From: Bifidobacteriaceae bacterium
GTDB lineage: Bacteria > Actinomycetota > Actinomycetes > Actinomycetales > Bifidobacteriaceae
NCBI GenBank assembly: GCA_022651005.1
Contig: JALCQD010000001.1
Location: 1-64,000 of the forward strand
DNA: 64,000 nucleotides
Direction of reading: 5' to 3'
How positions within the stretch are numbered: the first letter of the stretch is position 1; each line of letters begins with the position of its first letter. The position numbers and the translations under genes are program-made. This document shows positions 54,877-64,000 of the stretch, piece after piece. The notes under the pieces were generated by a model, which was given only the letters and a program-made list of their open reading frames with translations, ran no database searches and was not told the DNA's origin.

Positions 54877-55058
54877 TCCACACGCTTATCTGAGGTGTTT
54901 TTTAGAAGTTTTTAAGATCATTCGTTGATTGCTCATTCGCACGCCCCTCCGGGCCGCTTTACGCCGTCGCCGAAGTCCTTCCGGTTTGTCGAATACCGCG
55001 CAGTACAATGAGATGCTCATTTTTTGACCCCTTTTCAGGGGTAGGTCGAAGGGAAAGA

Positions 55059-57338
55059 ATGACTGATTACACCACGCAGCTGAAGGACGAGCAGGTCATG
55101 GTGGACGCCATCTATGCACGTCTCGACGCCATGGCGGCTCAGACCCGCGAGCGCCTCACCGCAGTCCGCGCGGCAGGAGGCCACGGCTCCCCCACTCAGC
55201 GCACCGAGCGTGATTCCTTCGCCACCATGTACGAGGAGCGACTCACCCAGTTGCGCGCGGTCCAGGATCGCCTCGTCTTCGGCCGCCTCGACACCGACGC
55301 CGGCGAAAAACGGTACATCGGCCGCATCGGCCTGTCAGACCTCCATCACGACCCCATGCTCACCGACTGGCGCGCCGAGGCCGCACGACCCTTCTACGAG
55401 GCCACCGCGAAAAACCGTTTCGACATCGTGATGCGCCGTCATATCTCTTTAAAGTTCCGCGAGGTTGTTGGTATCGAGGACGAAGTTCTCGACGTGTCAT
55501 CGGCACACGTGGCAGAGGCTTCGGAATCAGGAACACTCACCGGCGAGGGCGCCCTTCTCACCTCACTCAGCAGTCGACGAACCGGCAAGATGACAGACAT
55601 CGTGGCCACCATTCAGGCCGAGCAGGACCGCATCATTCGCGCTCCCCTCAATCAGGTGACCGTTGTGCAGGGAGGCCCAGGGACCGGGAAGACGGCAGTG
55701 GCCCTTCACCGCGCCGCCTACCTTCTTTATACGCATCGCCGTCGCCTCGAACGCTCGGGAGTACTCGTGGTGGGCCCCTCTCAGGCTTTCCTCCATTACA
55801 TTGACCAAGTGTTGCCTTCGCTGGGAGAAACGGGCGTACTGTCGCGCACCATAGCGACCCTCTTGCCCGGCATCAGCGTCAGCGCGGTTGAGGATCCCTT
55901 CGCCGCGCAAATCAAAGGCGACATCCGTATGGTCAAGACCGTGGCAAACGCCGTCGCCTCTCGCGTACGCGTCCCCTCGGAACTTCCCACCGTTCACGTC
56001 AACAGCGTGCATCTGCGCATTTCGGCTGCAGACATCGAAGAGGCCCAGCAAGCGGCTAGACGCACCCACTTGCCGCACAATCGCGCTCGCGTAACGTTCG
56101 TGGAGCACATGCTCGAGCTGCTCGTGCAGCGCTACTCAGAGCAGCTCGATTACACCCCCGAGGCGGCCGAGCTCGGTCGCGTACGCGATGACCTGAGATA
56201 CAACGACGTCGTGAAGAAGACTCTGAATCTGGCATGGCTACCGCTGAATGCGGAATGGCTCGTGGCCGACATGTGGGCCAAACCCGCGCACCTGCGCCGT
56301 TACGCTCCATGGCTCGACGACGATCAAATTGAGACGCTGTACCGCCCCAAGGGCTCGAGCTGGACTGCGTCAGACGTTCCCCTCCTCGACGAGGCGATGG
56401 AACTCATCGGCGACGATCCACGAAAAATCGCCGCAGCCTCCGCCGCTCCAAAGATGACGGACGAGGAGCGCTATGCCAAGGACACCCTGGAATCTATGGG
56501 AATCAGCCCCTCCCTCGTAAGCGCGCATCAGCTGGCCAGCGGGATGGAGGCGAGCGAGGATGGCGACTTGCTGTCCGCCCGTGCCGCCAAAGACCGCACC
56601 TGGACGTTTGGGCACATTGTGATTGACGAGGCTCAGGAACTCACCCGCATGGAGTGGCGCATGCTCATTCGCCGCTGCCCCTCACGTTCCTTCACCATTG
56701 TGGGCGACGTGGCGCAAACCTCAGCCTTGGGCGGGGCACGCTCCTGGAACACGATGCTCGACCCCGTTTTCGGTCACGACCGGTGGCACCTCGGAGAACT
56801 CACCATCGATTACCGCAATCCCCAAGAAGTGGCCGACCTTGCTTCCGACTTCGCTCGCAACGAGGGCCTCTACATTTCCACGGTCAAGGCCGTACGTGAA
56901 GTGGAGGGCTCTGTGTCGCGCCACATCGTGGACCACCTCGAGGAACTCGTCAGCACTACAATTACCGAAATCCTGGATCTTGTACGCCGTTATCTTGCGG
57001 ATGACGGAACAGGCCGCATCGCCGTCATCGCCGACGACGAACTGCTCTCCACTCTGCGCGCCCCCCTATGGGATGCTGTCCGCAAAGAACTGGGTGACGA
57101 CGAACTGCACAGGCTCCAGTCCCAGGCCGACGGCGATGATCAGATCGATCTCACCAACCCCGAGGGCATCAAAGGCCTCGAATACGATGCCGTTCTGCTG
57201 GTGCAGCCCGGTCTTATCGAAGAGAACAGCCCGAACCGGCTCACCGCCGCATCGGATCTGTTCGTGTCCTTGACCAGACCCACTCAGCAACTCGTCATCG
57301 TGCGGACCCGCGATGACGCGAAGGAACTGCCTCTGTGA
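55059..57338 (+). CDS. HelD-like superfamily 1 helicase / RNA polymerase recycling factor
   Basis: A 759-residue SF1 helicase of the HelD/UvrD-like type. The N-terminal ~70 residues are a coiled-coil-like arm, the Walker A is QGGPGTGKTAV near 205-212, and VIDEAQELTRMEW is motif II, with GDVAQTS as motif III and VSLTRPTQQL near the end. HelD proteins dislodge stalled RNA polymerase, and some actinobacterial ones protect against rifampicin. The frame is open from 55008, but GAAGGGAAAGA precedes the ATG at 55059. Divergent from mraZ. Function here is inferred from family. Confidence 0.85.
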   Translation: MTDYTTQLKDEQVMVDAIYARLDAMAAQTRERLTAVRAAGGHGSPTQRTERDSFATMYEERLTQLRAVQDRLVFGRLDTDAGEKRYIGRIGLSDLHHDPMLTDWRAEAARPFYEATAKNRFDIVMRRHISLKFREVVGIEDEVLDVSSAHVAEASESGTLTGEGALLTSLSSRRTGKMTDIVATIQAEQDRIIRAPLNQVTVVQGGPGTGKTAVALHRAAYLLYTHRRRLERSGVLVVGPSQAFLHYIDQVLPSLGETGVLSRTIATLLPGISVSAVEDPFAAQIKGDIRMVKTVANAVASRVRVPSELPTVHVNSVHLRISAADIEEAQQAARRTHLPHNRARVTFVEHMLELLVQRYSEQLDYTPEAAELGRVRDDLRYNDVVKKTLNLAWLPLNAEWLVADMWAKPAHLRRYAPWLDDDQIETLYRPKGSSWTASDVPLLDEAMELIGDDPRKIAAASAAPKMTDEERYAKDTLESMGISPSLVSAHQLASGMEASEDGDLLSARAAKDRTWTFGHIVIDEAQELTRMEWRMLIRRCPSRSFTIVGDVAQTSALGGARSWNTMLDPVFGHDRWHLGELTIDYRNPQEVADLASDFARNEGLYISTVKAVREVEGSVSRHIVDHLEELVSTTITEILDLVRRYLADDGTGRIAVIADDELLSTLRAPLWDAVRKELGDDELHRLQSQADGDDQIDLTNPEGIKGLEYDAVLLVQPGLIEENSPNRLTAASDLFVSLTRPTQQLVIVRTRDDAKELPL

Positions 57339-57342
57339 ACAG

Positions 57343-57389
57343 CATCTTGGGGCGAACGATCATCAAATGAAATCGTTCGCCCCAAGATG
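57343..57389 (+). terminator. Hairpin between helD and serA
   Basis: CATCTTGGGGCGAACGAT and its exact reverse complement (57343-57360 and 57372-57389) form an 18-base stem with an 11-base loop. There is no T-tract, so it is either a T-less terminator or another stem-loop element. Confidence 0.6.
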
Positions 57390-57415
57390 ACACACGGCCG
57401 GTATAAGGTAGTGCC

Positions 57416-58618
57416 ATGCCTAAAGCACTATTACTGGAGAACATCCATCCATTAGCCGCGGACGCATTGAAGCGTGCCGGCTTTGAAGTCGAAACTCAAA
57501 AGGGAGCTCTCGACGAGAACGCACTCATTGAGGCGCTCGACGGCGTTGACCTCCTCGGCATTCGATCGAAGACGAATGTCACTCAGCGCGTCGTGGAGGC
57601 ACGTCCGGAGCTCACAGCAGTGGGCTGCTTCTGCATCGGCACAAATCAGGTTGATCTCAAGGCCGCCAGCAACAAGGGCATCGGCGTCTTCAATGCCCCC
57701 TATTCCAACACTCGCTCTGTGGTGGAACTCGTGGTCTCCGACATCATCTCCCTTATGCGACGCCTGCCCGACCACATGCGTCACATGCGCGACGGCGTGT
57801 GGGACAAAACAGCGACCGGCTCCCACGAGGTTCGCGGCAAGACTCTCGGCATCATCGGCTATGGCAACATCGGCTCGCAGCTATCCGTTCTTGCCGAGGC
57901 CCTGGGCATGTCCGTCATCTTCTACGACATCGATGAAAAGCTCGCCATGGGCAATGCGCGTCGCGCCAACTCCCTGGAAGAGCTTCTCGAAGAGTCGGAC
58001 GCCGTGACCATCCACGTGGACGGCCGCAAGGAAAACACCAACTTCTTCGGCGAGGAACAGCTTGCGCGCATGAAGACAGGCGCCATCCTCATCAATCTTT
58101 CCCGCGGATTCGTGGTGGATCTCGATGCGCTGAAGTCACATCTGAATTCCGGACATCTCTCCGGCGCCGCTGTGGATGTGTACCCCGTGGAGCCCAAGAA
58201 ATCCGGAGACGAGTTCCTCTCCAGCCTGCGTGAGGAGCACAATGTGATTCTCACTCCGCACATCGGCGGCTCGACGCTGGAGGCGCAGGAGTCCATCGGC
58301 CAGTTCGTGTCTCATAAGCTCATCGACTACTGGCGCTCAGGCACCACAGCCCTGTCCGTGAATCTGCCGCCCATCAATCTCGATTCTCCCGCTGGCGGAG
58401 TGCGTCGCGTGGCACACCTGCATATCAACATGCCTGGCGTGCTGGCACAGGTCAACCACACTCTCGGGGACGAGGACATCAACATCACCGCGCAAGCCCT
58501 GGGAACAGTTGACAATCTCGGCTACGTGGTGACCGATGTTTCTCCCGACCCCAGTGCCGATATCATCGCGAAGCTTTCCGATCTGCCCGGAACCATACGA
58601 GTGCGGTTGCTTGGCTGA
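57416..58618 (+). CDS. serA: D-3-phosphoglycerate dehydrogenase
   Basis: A 400-residue NAD-dependent dehydrogenase, first step of serine synthesis. The Rossmann motif is GIIGYGNIGSQLSVL, catalytic residues lie in NLSRGFVVD and TPHIGGSTLEAQE, and a C-terminal ACT domain begins near HLHINMPGVLAQV. Length suits the ACT-only form. It stands alone between two hairpins; no riboswitch or leader peptide is seen upstream. Confidence 0.95.
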   Translation: MPKALLLENIHPLAADALKRAGFEVETQKGALDENALIEALDGVDLLGIRSKTNVTQRVVEARPELTAVGCFCIGTNQVDLKAASNKGIGVFNAPYSNTRSVVELVVSDIISLMRRLPDHMRHMRDGVWDKTATGSHEVRGKTLGIIGYGNIGSQLSVLAEALGMSVIFYDIDEKLAMGNARRANSLEELLEESDAVTIHVDGRKENTNFFGEEQLARMKTGAILINLSRGFVVDLDALKSHLNSGHLSGAAVDVYPVEPKKSGDEFLSSLREEHNVILTPHIGGSTLEAQESIGQFVSHKLIDYWRSGTTALSVNLPPINLDSPAGGVRRVAHLHINMPGVLAQVNHTLGDEDINITAQALGTVDNLGYVVTDVSPDPSADIIAKLSDLPGTIRVRLLG

Positions 58619-58627
58619 ATAGTTCAC

Positions 58628-58684
58628 AATAATAAAAGGCCGGTGTGGGAGCTTCCGCGAGCCCCACACCGGCCTTTTATTATT
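58628..58684. terminator. Bidirectional terminator between serA and nrdR
   Basis: AATAATAAAAGGCCGGTGTG plus two Gs (58628-58649) and its complement (58663-58684) form a perfect stem ending in A/T runs on both sides. Confidence 0.9.
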
Positions 58685-58756
58685 GACGCGTCTTCCGTCC
58701 CATTGCTACTACAGTTGGTCACCCCTGACTCAGTGGCATTGGGGTACCTTGCTTTA

Positions 58757-59263
58757 TTACTTTGCCGACTTCACGGATTGTGCATCGTGTGATTCCGCGG
58801 AACTCTTTGCTTCAGAATCACAATGCTCGCGAAGATCCTTGATGGCGTTCTCGAAATCATTGAGGTTTTCGAAGTTTTGGTACACGCTCGCAAAACGCAT
58901 GTAGGCCACCTTGTCGAGGTCTCGCAGCGGGGCAAGGATGGCACGACCCACTTCGTCGGAATCCACTTGTGCAAGACCGCGCGAACGAAGATCTTCTTCC
59001 ACCTTGCGGCCAAGCTGTTTCAGGGCGTCCTCGTCAATGGGTCGACCCTGGCACGCCTTGCGCACTCCGGAAATCACCTTGTCGCGGCTGAAGGGCTCTG
59101 AGTTACCCGAGCGCTTGATGACGAGCAACTGCGCTGTCTCCACTGTGGTAAAACGCTTACCACATTTAGGACATTCACGACGACGACGGATGGCGTAGCC
59201 ATCATCGCCCACACGCGTATCGACGACTTTGGTATCTGGATTCTGGCAAAAAGGACAATGCAT
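58757..59263 (-). CDS. nrdR: Transcriptional repressor NrdR
   Basis: A 168-residue protein with an N-terminal zinc ribbon [15 protein letters not shown] ... [10 protein letters not shown] and an ATP-cone domain ([16 protein letters not shown] onward). It senses dATP/ATP and represses ribonucleotide reductase operons. The start at 59263 (MHCPFC) fits the family; an ATG two codons earlier is also in frame. The ribosome site is weak. It is convergent with serA and next to the LysM gene. Confidence 0.94.
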   Translation of the reverse strand: MHCPFCQNPDTKVVDTRVGDDGYAIRRRRECPKCGKRFTTVETAQLLVIKRSGNSEPFSRDKVISGVRKACQGRPIDEDALKQLGRKVEEDLRSRGLAQVDSDEVGRAILAPLRDLDKVAYMRFASVYQNFENLNDFENAIKDLREHCDSEAKSSAESHDAQSVKSAK

Positions 59264-59466
59264 GAACATAAGGGTACCCCGTCTGCGCTACAGTTTCTTT
59301 TTCATCATGCCAATCGAGGCGCCTTCGCACACGTGATACAACCGTCGGTACGAATCTCACGCACCTTCGGGACTCCACGCACGACAGTGAATGATACATA
59401 AAACACCCCGTCCCAGAGAGCCAAACGCGCACCCCACCACTCTGTGACTATTGATTCGTTCTACGA

Positions 59467-59841
59467 CTATTGTTCTGTGACCGGAACAACGATGCGCTGA
59501 CCCACACTTACCGCCGCCGACTCCATATTGTTAAGATCCATGAGTTCCTGAACGGTTTCACGAACATCGTCACCCGGTTTCGTGGTGGACGCCGCGTATG
59601 ACCACAAGGTGTCCCCGGGACGTACAACATAGCTGGTGACCTCTTGAGTCGCGGGAGCGGAATTGGCGACAGTGCCGTTCCACACGCCCATCGACACTGC
59701 CAGAAGAACAGCCGCACCAAGACCGGTGAACACAGCCTTCCCTCGAGCAGTAAGCTTCATCGTTGTCTTCGTAGCATGCTCGTTTTTCGTGCGTGCACGC
59801 GTTGCGCCAGTAACCCTAACCTGCCCCATGACTGCACTCAT
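59467..59841 (-). CDS. LysM-domain protein, SOS-linked division-inhibitor candidate
   Basis: A 124-residue protein with a membrane-anchor helix (GKAVFTGLGAAVLLAVSMGVW, about residues 37-57) and one C-terminal LysM domain beginning SYVVRPGDTLWSY. AAAAGGAG supports the ATG at 59841. It is divergent from lexA, with LexA boxes in between. This matches the arrangement and form of YneA of Bacillus and ChiZ or DivS of actinobacteria, which block division during DNA damage. That role is inferred from synteny and domain form; sequence identity to those proteins is not claimed. Confidence 0.8.
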   Translation of the reverse strand: MSAVMGQVRVTGATRARTKNEHATKTTMKLTARGKAVFTGLGAAVLLAVSMGVWNGTVANSAPATQEVTSYVVRPGDTLWSYAASTTKPGDDVRETVQELMDLNNMESAAVSVGQRIVVPVTEQ

Positions 59842-59854
59842 AATGAACTCCTTT

Positions 59855-59870
59855 TCGAACATGTGTTCTA
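59855..59870. promoter_or_regulatory. LexA box 1
   Basis: TCGAACATGTGTTCTA. It matches TCGAAC-N4-GTTCGA except for the last two bases. It covers the leader close to the LysM gene start. Confidence 0.75.
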
Positions 59871-59886
59871 TCGAACGTACGTTCTA
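59871..59886. promoter_or_regulatory. LexA box 2
   Basis: TCGAACGTACGTTCTA, immediately next to box 1 and with the same last-base departure. Confidence 0.8.
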
Positions 59887-59922
59887 TTCTGCACATTCCC
59901 GAGGACATATCAAGAGCTTTTT

Positions 59923-59938
59923 TCGAACGGATGTTTGA
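59923..59938. promoter_or_regulatory. LexA box 3
   Basis: TCGAACGGATGTTTGA, with one departure from the symmetric form, 48 bases before the lexA start. It probably mediates autorepression. Confidence 0.75.
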
Positions 59939-59985
59939 TTTCACACCTTATTCACGTTATGATCGAAAAAACCGAAGGGAGCACC

Positions 59986-60765
59986 ATGAGCACCAACAAC
60001 ACCATCGTGCCGCTTACCAGAGAACCGGCCGATGCGTCGCATTCTGCATCACGCCCACCACTCACCACGCGTCAGACGAAGGTGCTCGACTCCATACGTG
60101 GCTATCTCGAGAAAAATGGTTACGTTCCCTCTTTCCGGGAGATAGGTAAAGGAGCTGGCCTGAGAAGTCCCTCCAGCGTGAAACATCAGCTCGAGGTCTT
60201 GGCAGAGAAGGGCTATATCCGCATCAATGCCCACCGCGGCCGCGCCATCGAACTCATTGATGATTCACCCGAGATCACGGCAGATGCAGAAACTGCAACG
60301 GAGGCCACTTCGCAGCAAACTGCCGATATCATCGCTTTCCCTTCCAGCACGTTTGGAGCACATGCTTCCGAAGAGGACGACGCAACCACCGACTCCTGGA
60401 ACGTTCCTCTCGTGGGCCGTATTGCGGCAGGAACACCCATCACTGCCGAGCAGCATGTGGACGATGTGATGCGTTTGCCAAAGCGTCTCACTGGCGACGG
60501 AGAGCTCTTCATGCTCGAGGTTCACGGTGACTCCATGATCGACGCCGCCATTTGCGACGGCGACTTCGTAGTGGTGCGCGAACAGAACAATGCCAGCAAC
60601 GGCGACATCGTGGCGGCGCTCCTCGACGGTGAGGCTACGGTCAAGACTTTCCAGAAAAAGGACGGTCATCTCTGGCTCATGCCGCACAATCCCGCTTACT
60701 CCCCTATTGACGGCACCTATGCCACCGTTATGGGAAAGGTTGTGTCAGTGCTCAGAAAGTTGTGA
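59986..60765 (+). CDS. lexA: SOS repressor LexA
   Basis: A 259-residue LexA. The winged helix lies at about residues 30-85 (VPSFREIGKGAGLRSPSS). The cleavage site is Ala148-Gly149 in GRIAAGTPI, with catalytic Ser183 in GDSMIDA and Lys220 in EATVKTF, a 37-residue spacing as in the family. A flexible acidic linker of about 50 residues separates the domains. GAAGGGAG precedes the ATG at 59986. An upstream open frame exists but lacks LexA features. Confidence 0.96.
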   Translation: MSTNNTIVPLTREPADASHSASRPPLTTRQTKVLDSIRGYLEKNGYVPSFREIGKGAGLRSPSSVKHQLEVLAEKGYIRINAHRGRAIELIDDSPEITADAETATEATSQQTADIIAFPSSTFGAHASEEDDATTDSWNVPLVGRIAAGTPITAEQHVDDVMRLPKRLTGDGELFMLEVHGDSMIDAAICDGDFVVVREQNNASNGDIVAALLDGEATVKTFQKKDGHLWLMPHNPAYSPIDGTYATVMGKVVSVLRKL

Positions 60766-60823
60766 TGCCACACGAGCAGGCACCATAAAGCACAACAGAG
60801 CACACAATCCAAACGACACATAC

Positions 60824-60854
60824 AAAAAGACCTCAGCAAACGCTGAGGTCTTTT
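60824..60854. terminator. lexA terminator, bidirectional
   Basis: AAAAAGACCTCAGC and GCTGAGGTCTTTT form a stem with a short loop and T/A runs on both strands, between lexA and ldh. Confidence 0.85.
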
Positions 60855-60865
60855 ACGTTGTTACA

Positions 60866-60889
60866 GGGTTCCCGGCATGCCGGGAACCC
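60866..60889 (-). terminator. ldh terminator palindrome
   Basis: GGGTTCCCGGCA and its complement TGCCGGGAACCC make a perfect 24-base palindrome just after the ldh stop. With the neighbouring lexA hairpin it forms a double barrier between the convergent genes. Confidence 0.75.
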
Positions 60890-60898
60890 AAGCGCTTA

Positions 60899-61915
<1,017 letters not shown>

Positions 61916-61995
61916 CTATTTAGTACATCATTACTGTATCTTCACCAACAGACGTACGCGCTCCGCGAAGAGTGAGCGTCATTGGTAGAGAAAAG

Positions 61996-62018
61996 GCGAA
62001 AATCAGTGAGATTTTCGC
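61996..62018 (-). terminator. hflX terminator overlapping its stop
   Basis: GCGAAAATC (61996-62004) and GATTTTCGC (62010-62018) pair perfectly around a 5-base loop that contains the last bases before the hflX stop. A TTTT run follows on the minus strand. Confidence 0.7.
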
Positions 62019-63529
62019 AATATTCGGGCAGCGAGCGCATCGTCAACGCGAGCGCTCAATGAAATGCCAGATTCAGTATAGTCCAAACTCTCGATGACAC
62101 CATGCTCGCGAATCTGTTCCACAATGGCACCATCTTCGAAGCCGATGACGGCATCCACCTGGACTTGTGGAACCGGCAGTTCCCGTTCCACCAAGGACTT
62201 CAGGACGTCGATGCCCTCGCCGGTCGCAGCACTAACAAAGACAGCATCCGGGAAGAGATTCCGCAAACGGGTTGCGCTCACATCATCGAGTCGATCCACC
62301 TTGTTGAACACCAGTTGGGTGCGAATGTTCTCGACCCCAGGGATATCTTCCGTAACGGAATTAACGGCGTCAATCTGATCTTGCGGATTGGCATAGGAGG
62401 CATCCACGACGTGCAATATGAGGTCCGAGTCCGCTATCTCTTCCAGCGTCGATTTGAACGCTTCGACCAACTGTGTGGGCAGGTCTCGCACAAATCCCAC
62501 CGTGTCGGCGTAGGCGTAAAGCCTCCCGCTGCGGGTCTTCGTGCGCCTCACCGCGGTATCCAGCGTTGCGAACAGTGCATTCTCAACGAGCTCGCCCGAG
62601 TTGGTGAGCCTGTTTGTGAGACTTGACTTGCCAGCATTCGTGTAGCCGATGACAGCGACGAGTGGCATGCCCTGACGATGTCGCGAGCCGCGCTTGACCT
62701 CACGTGCGGGCGTCATCTTTGCGATGTCTGCCTTCAACTTGGAGATGCGGCGACGAATGCGGCGACGATCCATTTCGATCTTCGTTTCGCCCGGACCGCG
62801 CGAACCTATGCCGCCAGCCTGCCCGGCGGCCTGACCGCCTGCCTGACGACTCAATGTGGTACCCCAGCCTCTCAGCCTGGGCAGCATGTACTCCAGTTGC
62901 GCCAACTCAACCTGCGCCTTGCCCTCGCGACTCGTGGCGTGCTGAGCAAAGATGTCAAGAATGACGGCCGTGCGGTCCACTACCTTGACGCCTACGATGT
63001 CTTCCAGCGCACGGCGTTGGGAAGGCGGCAAATCCGCGTTCACGATGACGGTGTCCGCTTCCTCGGACGCTACGATGCGCGCGACTTCCTTAGCCTTGCC
63101 TGAGCCAATGTAGCTCGCAGGGTCCGGCTTGAAACGATGCTGCAACAAATCGTCGAGAACCTCAGCCCCGGTTGTATCGGCAAGCGCCGCGAGTTCCCTC
63201 ATGGACTCCTCGGCGTCGGCCTGCGTTGTCTCTTGAGCCGACCAGATGCCAACGAGCACCACGCGCTCGAGACGCACCTTGCGGTACTCGACTTGGTTAA
63301 CGTCCTGAAGTTCAGTGCTTAAACCTGCGATGTGACGCAATGCGTTGCGGGATTCTCGTTCCTCCCACGCTTCCTGCGAGGCTTCACGCTCCCTCTGCTG
63401 TTCTGACGTATCGTTGAGAACCGCAGACTGCTTTTCCAGCAGTTGATCGTCCTGAACGGCCTCATTCTCTTCCACACCGTTCACCTGCGGTAAATTTTGC
63501 TGCGCCAAATTTCGCTTCACGCACACCAT
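62003..63529 (-). CDS. hflX: GTPase HflX (ribosome rescue)
   Basis: A 508-residue HflX: N-terminal nucleotide-binding HflX domain including the GKGKxxE-like GSGKAKEVAR and GGIGSRGPGETKIE, then the GTPase with G1 GYTNAGKSS, DTVGFVRDLP (G3 region) and NKVDRL (G4). HflX splits stalled or heat-damaged 70S ribosomes. The start may be the ATG at 63529 or a GTG at 63520, the latter better spaced from the AGG upstream. An acidic Glu/Gln-rich extension of about 60 residues precedes the core. Confidence 0.94.
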   Translation of the reverse strand: MVCVKRNLAQQNLPQVNGVEENEAVQDDQLLEKQSAVLNDTSEQQREREASQEAWEERESRNALRHIAGLSTELQDVNQVEYRKVRLERVVLVGIWSAQETTQADAEESMRELAALADTTGAEVLDDLLQHRFKPDPASYIGSGKAKEVARIVASEEADTVIVNADLPPSQRRALEDIVGVKVVDRTAVILDIFAQHATSREGKAQVELAQLEYMLPRLRGWGTTLSRQAGGQAAGQAGGIGSRGPGETKIEMDRRRIRRRISKLKADIAKMTPAREVKRGSRHRQGMPLVAVIGYTNAGKSSLTNRLTNSGELVENALFATLDTAVRRTKTRSGRLYAYADTVGFVRDLPTQLVEAFKSTLEEIADSDLILHVVDASYANPQDQIDAVNSVTEDIPGVENIRTQLVFNKVDRLDDVSATRLRNLFPDAVFVSAATGEGIDVLKSLVERELPVPQVQVDAVIGFEDGAIVEQIREHGVIESLDYTESGISLSARVDDALAARILRKSH

Positions 63530-63672
63530 CCTCAGTATTTCCGCTGTTTATCAGCCCTACAACTATCATCGAGTATAGGCGTGCGCCACCGCGCACAAAA
63601 CGATTCTTCGCATGGCGTCGAGTTCGGCGTCAGGTGGCGTTGCACCGACGTTCCAGACAGACAGGGGTTCCC

Positions 63673-64000
63673 ATGACATCACCGCAGGATAACCGCGCGC
63701 AAAAAGGCGTTAATCCGCGCTATTCCACAGGCGCTCCACATGGAAACGCCAACACTACGCCCACTACACAGCAACAGTATTTCTCAGCGTCACCCGCGTC
63801 AGCGGATACCCGTCACACCACAATGCTCACCCTCCGCGGGCACAAGGTCCCCGTGCAGTTGTCCAATGGCGTCTTTTCCGCAAAAGGTCTCGATAAGGGA
63901 ACCACCGTTCTTCTCAAGCTGGCCCCCACTCCGCCAGCCGAGGGACACTTTCTCGATCTGGGATGCGGCTGGGGGCCAATCGCGCTCAGCCTCGCGCTCG
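63673..64000 (+). CDS. RsmC-like class I methyltransferase, cut by the window end
   Basis: The first 109 codons run to the window end without a stop: a Gln/Ala/Ser-rich start (MTSPQDNRAQKGVNPRYSTG) then QYFSASPASADTR, a core FSAKGLDKGT and the SAM motif HFLDLGCGWGPIA. This is the small RNA methyltransferase fold related to RsmC/RlmG. Only motif I is visible, so substrate and length are unknown. The ATG at 63673 follows GGGGTTCCC, a weak ribosome site. Confidence 0.8.
   Translation, partial: MTSPQDNRAQKGVNPRYSTGAPHGNANTTPTTQQQYFSASPASADTRHTTMLTLRGHKVPVQLSNGVFSAKGLDKGTTVLLKLAPTPPAEGHFLDLGCGWGPIALSLAL

Noticed and set aside
57343-57389. serA leader riboswitch or attenuator
   Set aside because: The structure is a simple perfect stem-loop with no aptamer or leader peptide, so terminator is simpler.

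Overview
The window is one continuous stretch of a chromosome from a high-GC Gram-positive bacterium, most likely a Bifidobacterium or close relative in the Bifidobacteriaceae. This rests on the serA-nrdR-LysM-lexA-ldh-hflX block beside a dcw cluster that lacks ftsZ, the tmRNA tag AKSNRTEFALAA, the TCGAAC-N4-GTTCGA-type LexA boxes, the ROK and LacI regulated glycoside modules, and the xylA/xylB route into what would be the bifid phosphoketolase shunt. I do not assign a species. No CRISPR array, transposase, integrase, rRNA or canonical tRNA was seen.

Layout. 1-5.2 kb (minus): folC then smc. 5.3-7.4 kb (plus): pepP overlapping a Nudix hydrolase. 7.5-26.6 kb is a xylan/xylose region: a Gfo/Idh/MocA oxidoreductase with a ROK regulator, a divergent xylulokinase, then a long minus-strand block (lipoprotein, two ABC permeases, GH43 enzyme, SGNH esterase, hexapeptide acetyltransferase) controlled by a divergent LacI repressor with two matching operators. 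It continues with an MFS carrier, xylose isomerase and a second ROK regulator followed by a fructokinase-like kinase. 26.7-31.5 kb holds an M20 amidohydrolase with a DUF3100 membrane protein, a glycerol dehydrogenase and a VOC-fold protein. 31.6-36.4 kb is a visibly more A+T-rich cassette of MFS carrier, GH2 enzyme and LacI repressor. 36.5-39.0 kb is an ABC ATPase with a large permease. 39.1-39.5 kb is ssrA (tmRNA). 39.6-54.8 kb is dtd and the division and cell-wall (dcw) cluster read leftwards: mraZ, rsmH, ftsL, ftsI, a MurE-like protein without catalytic motifs, murF, mraY, murD, ftsW, murG, murC, ftsQ. 55-64 kb carries a HelD-like helicase, serA, nrdR, a LysM protein divergent from lexA with three LexA boxes, ldh, hflX and the start of an RsmC-like methyltransferase.

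How the parts work together. Acetylated xylo-oligosaccharides would be bound by the lipoprotein, imported by the two permeases (no cognate ATPase is present, so a shared one is expected), deacetylated by the esterase and cut by GH43. Xylose would then be isomerised by XylA and phosphorylated by XylB. Three regulators sit in this region, each near a palindromic site. The dcw cluster shows MraZ autoregulation written in its promoter as four TGGKG repeats with exact 10-base spacing. The LexA/LysM pair looks like an SOS-controlled division brake.

Most worth a second look: the motif-less MurE homologue at the murE position, the 119-base hairpin between the GH43 and esterase genes, the in-frame 16-base repeat of the xylA end 105 bases downstream, the M20/DUF3100 pair, and the paired operators.
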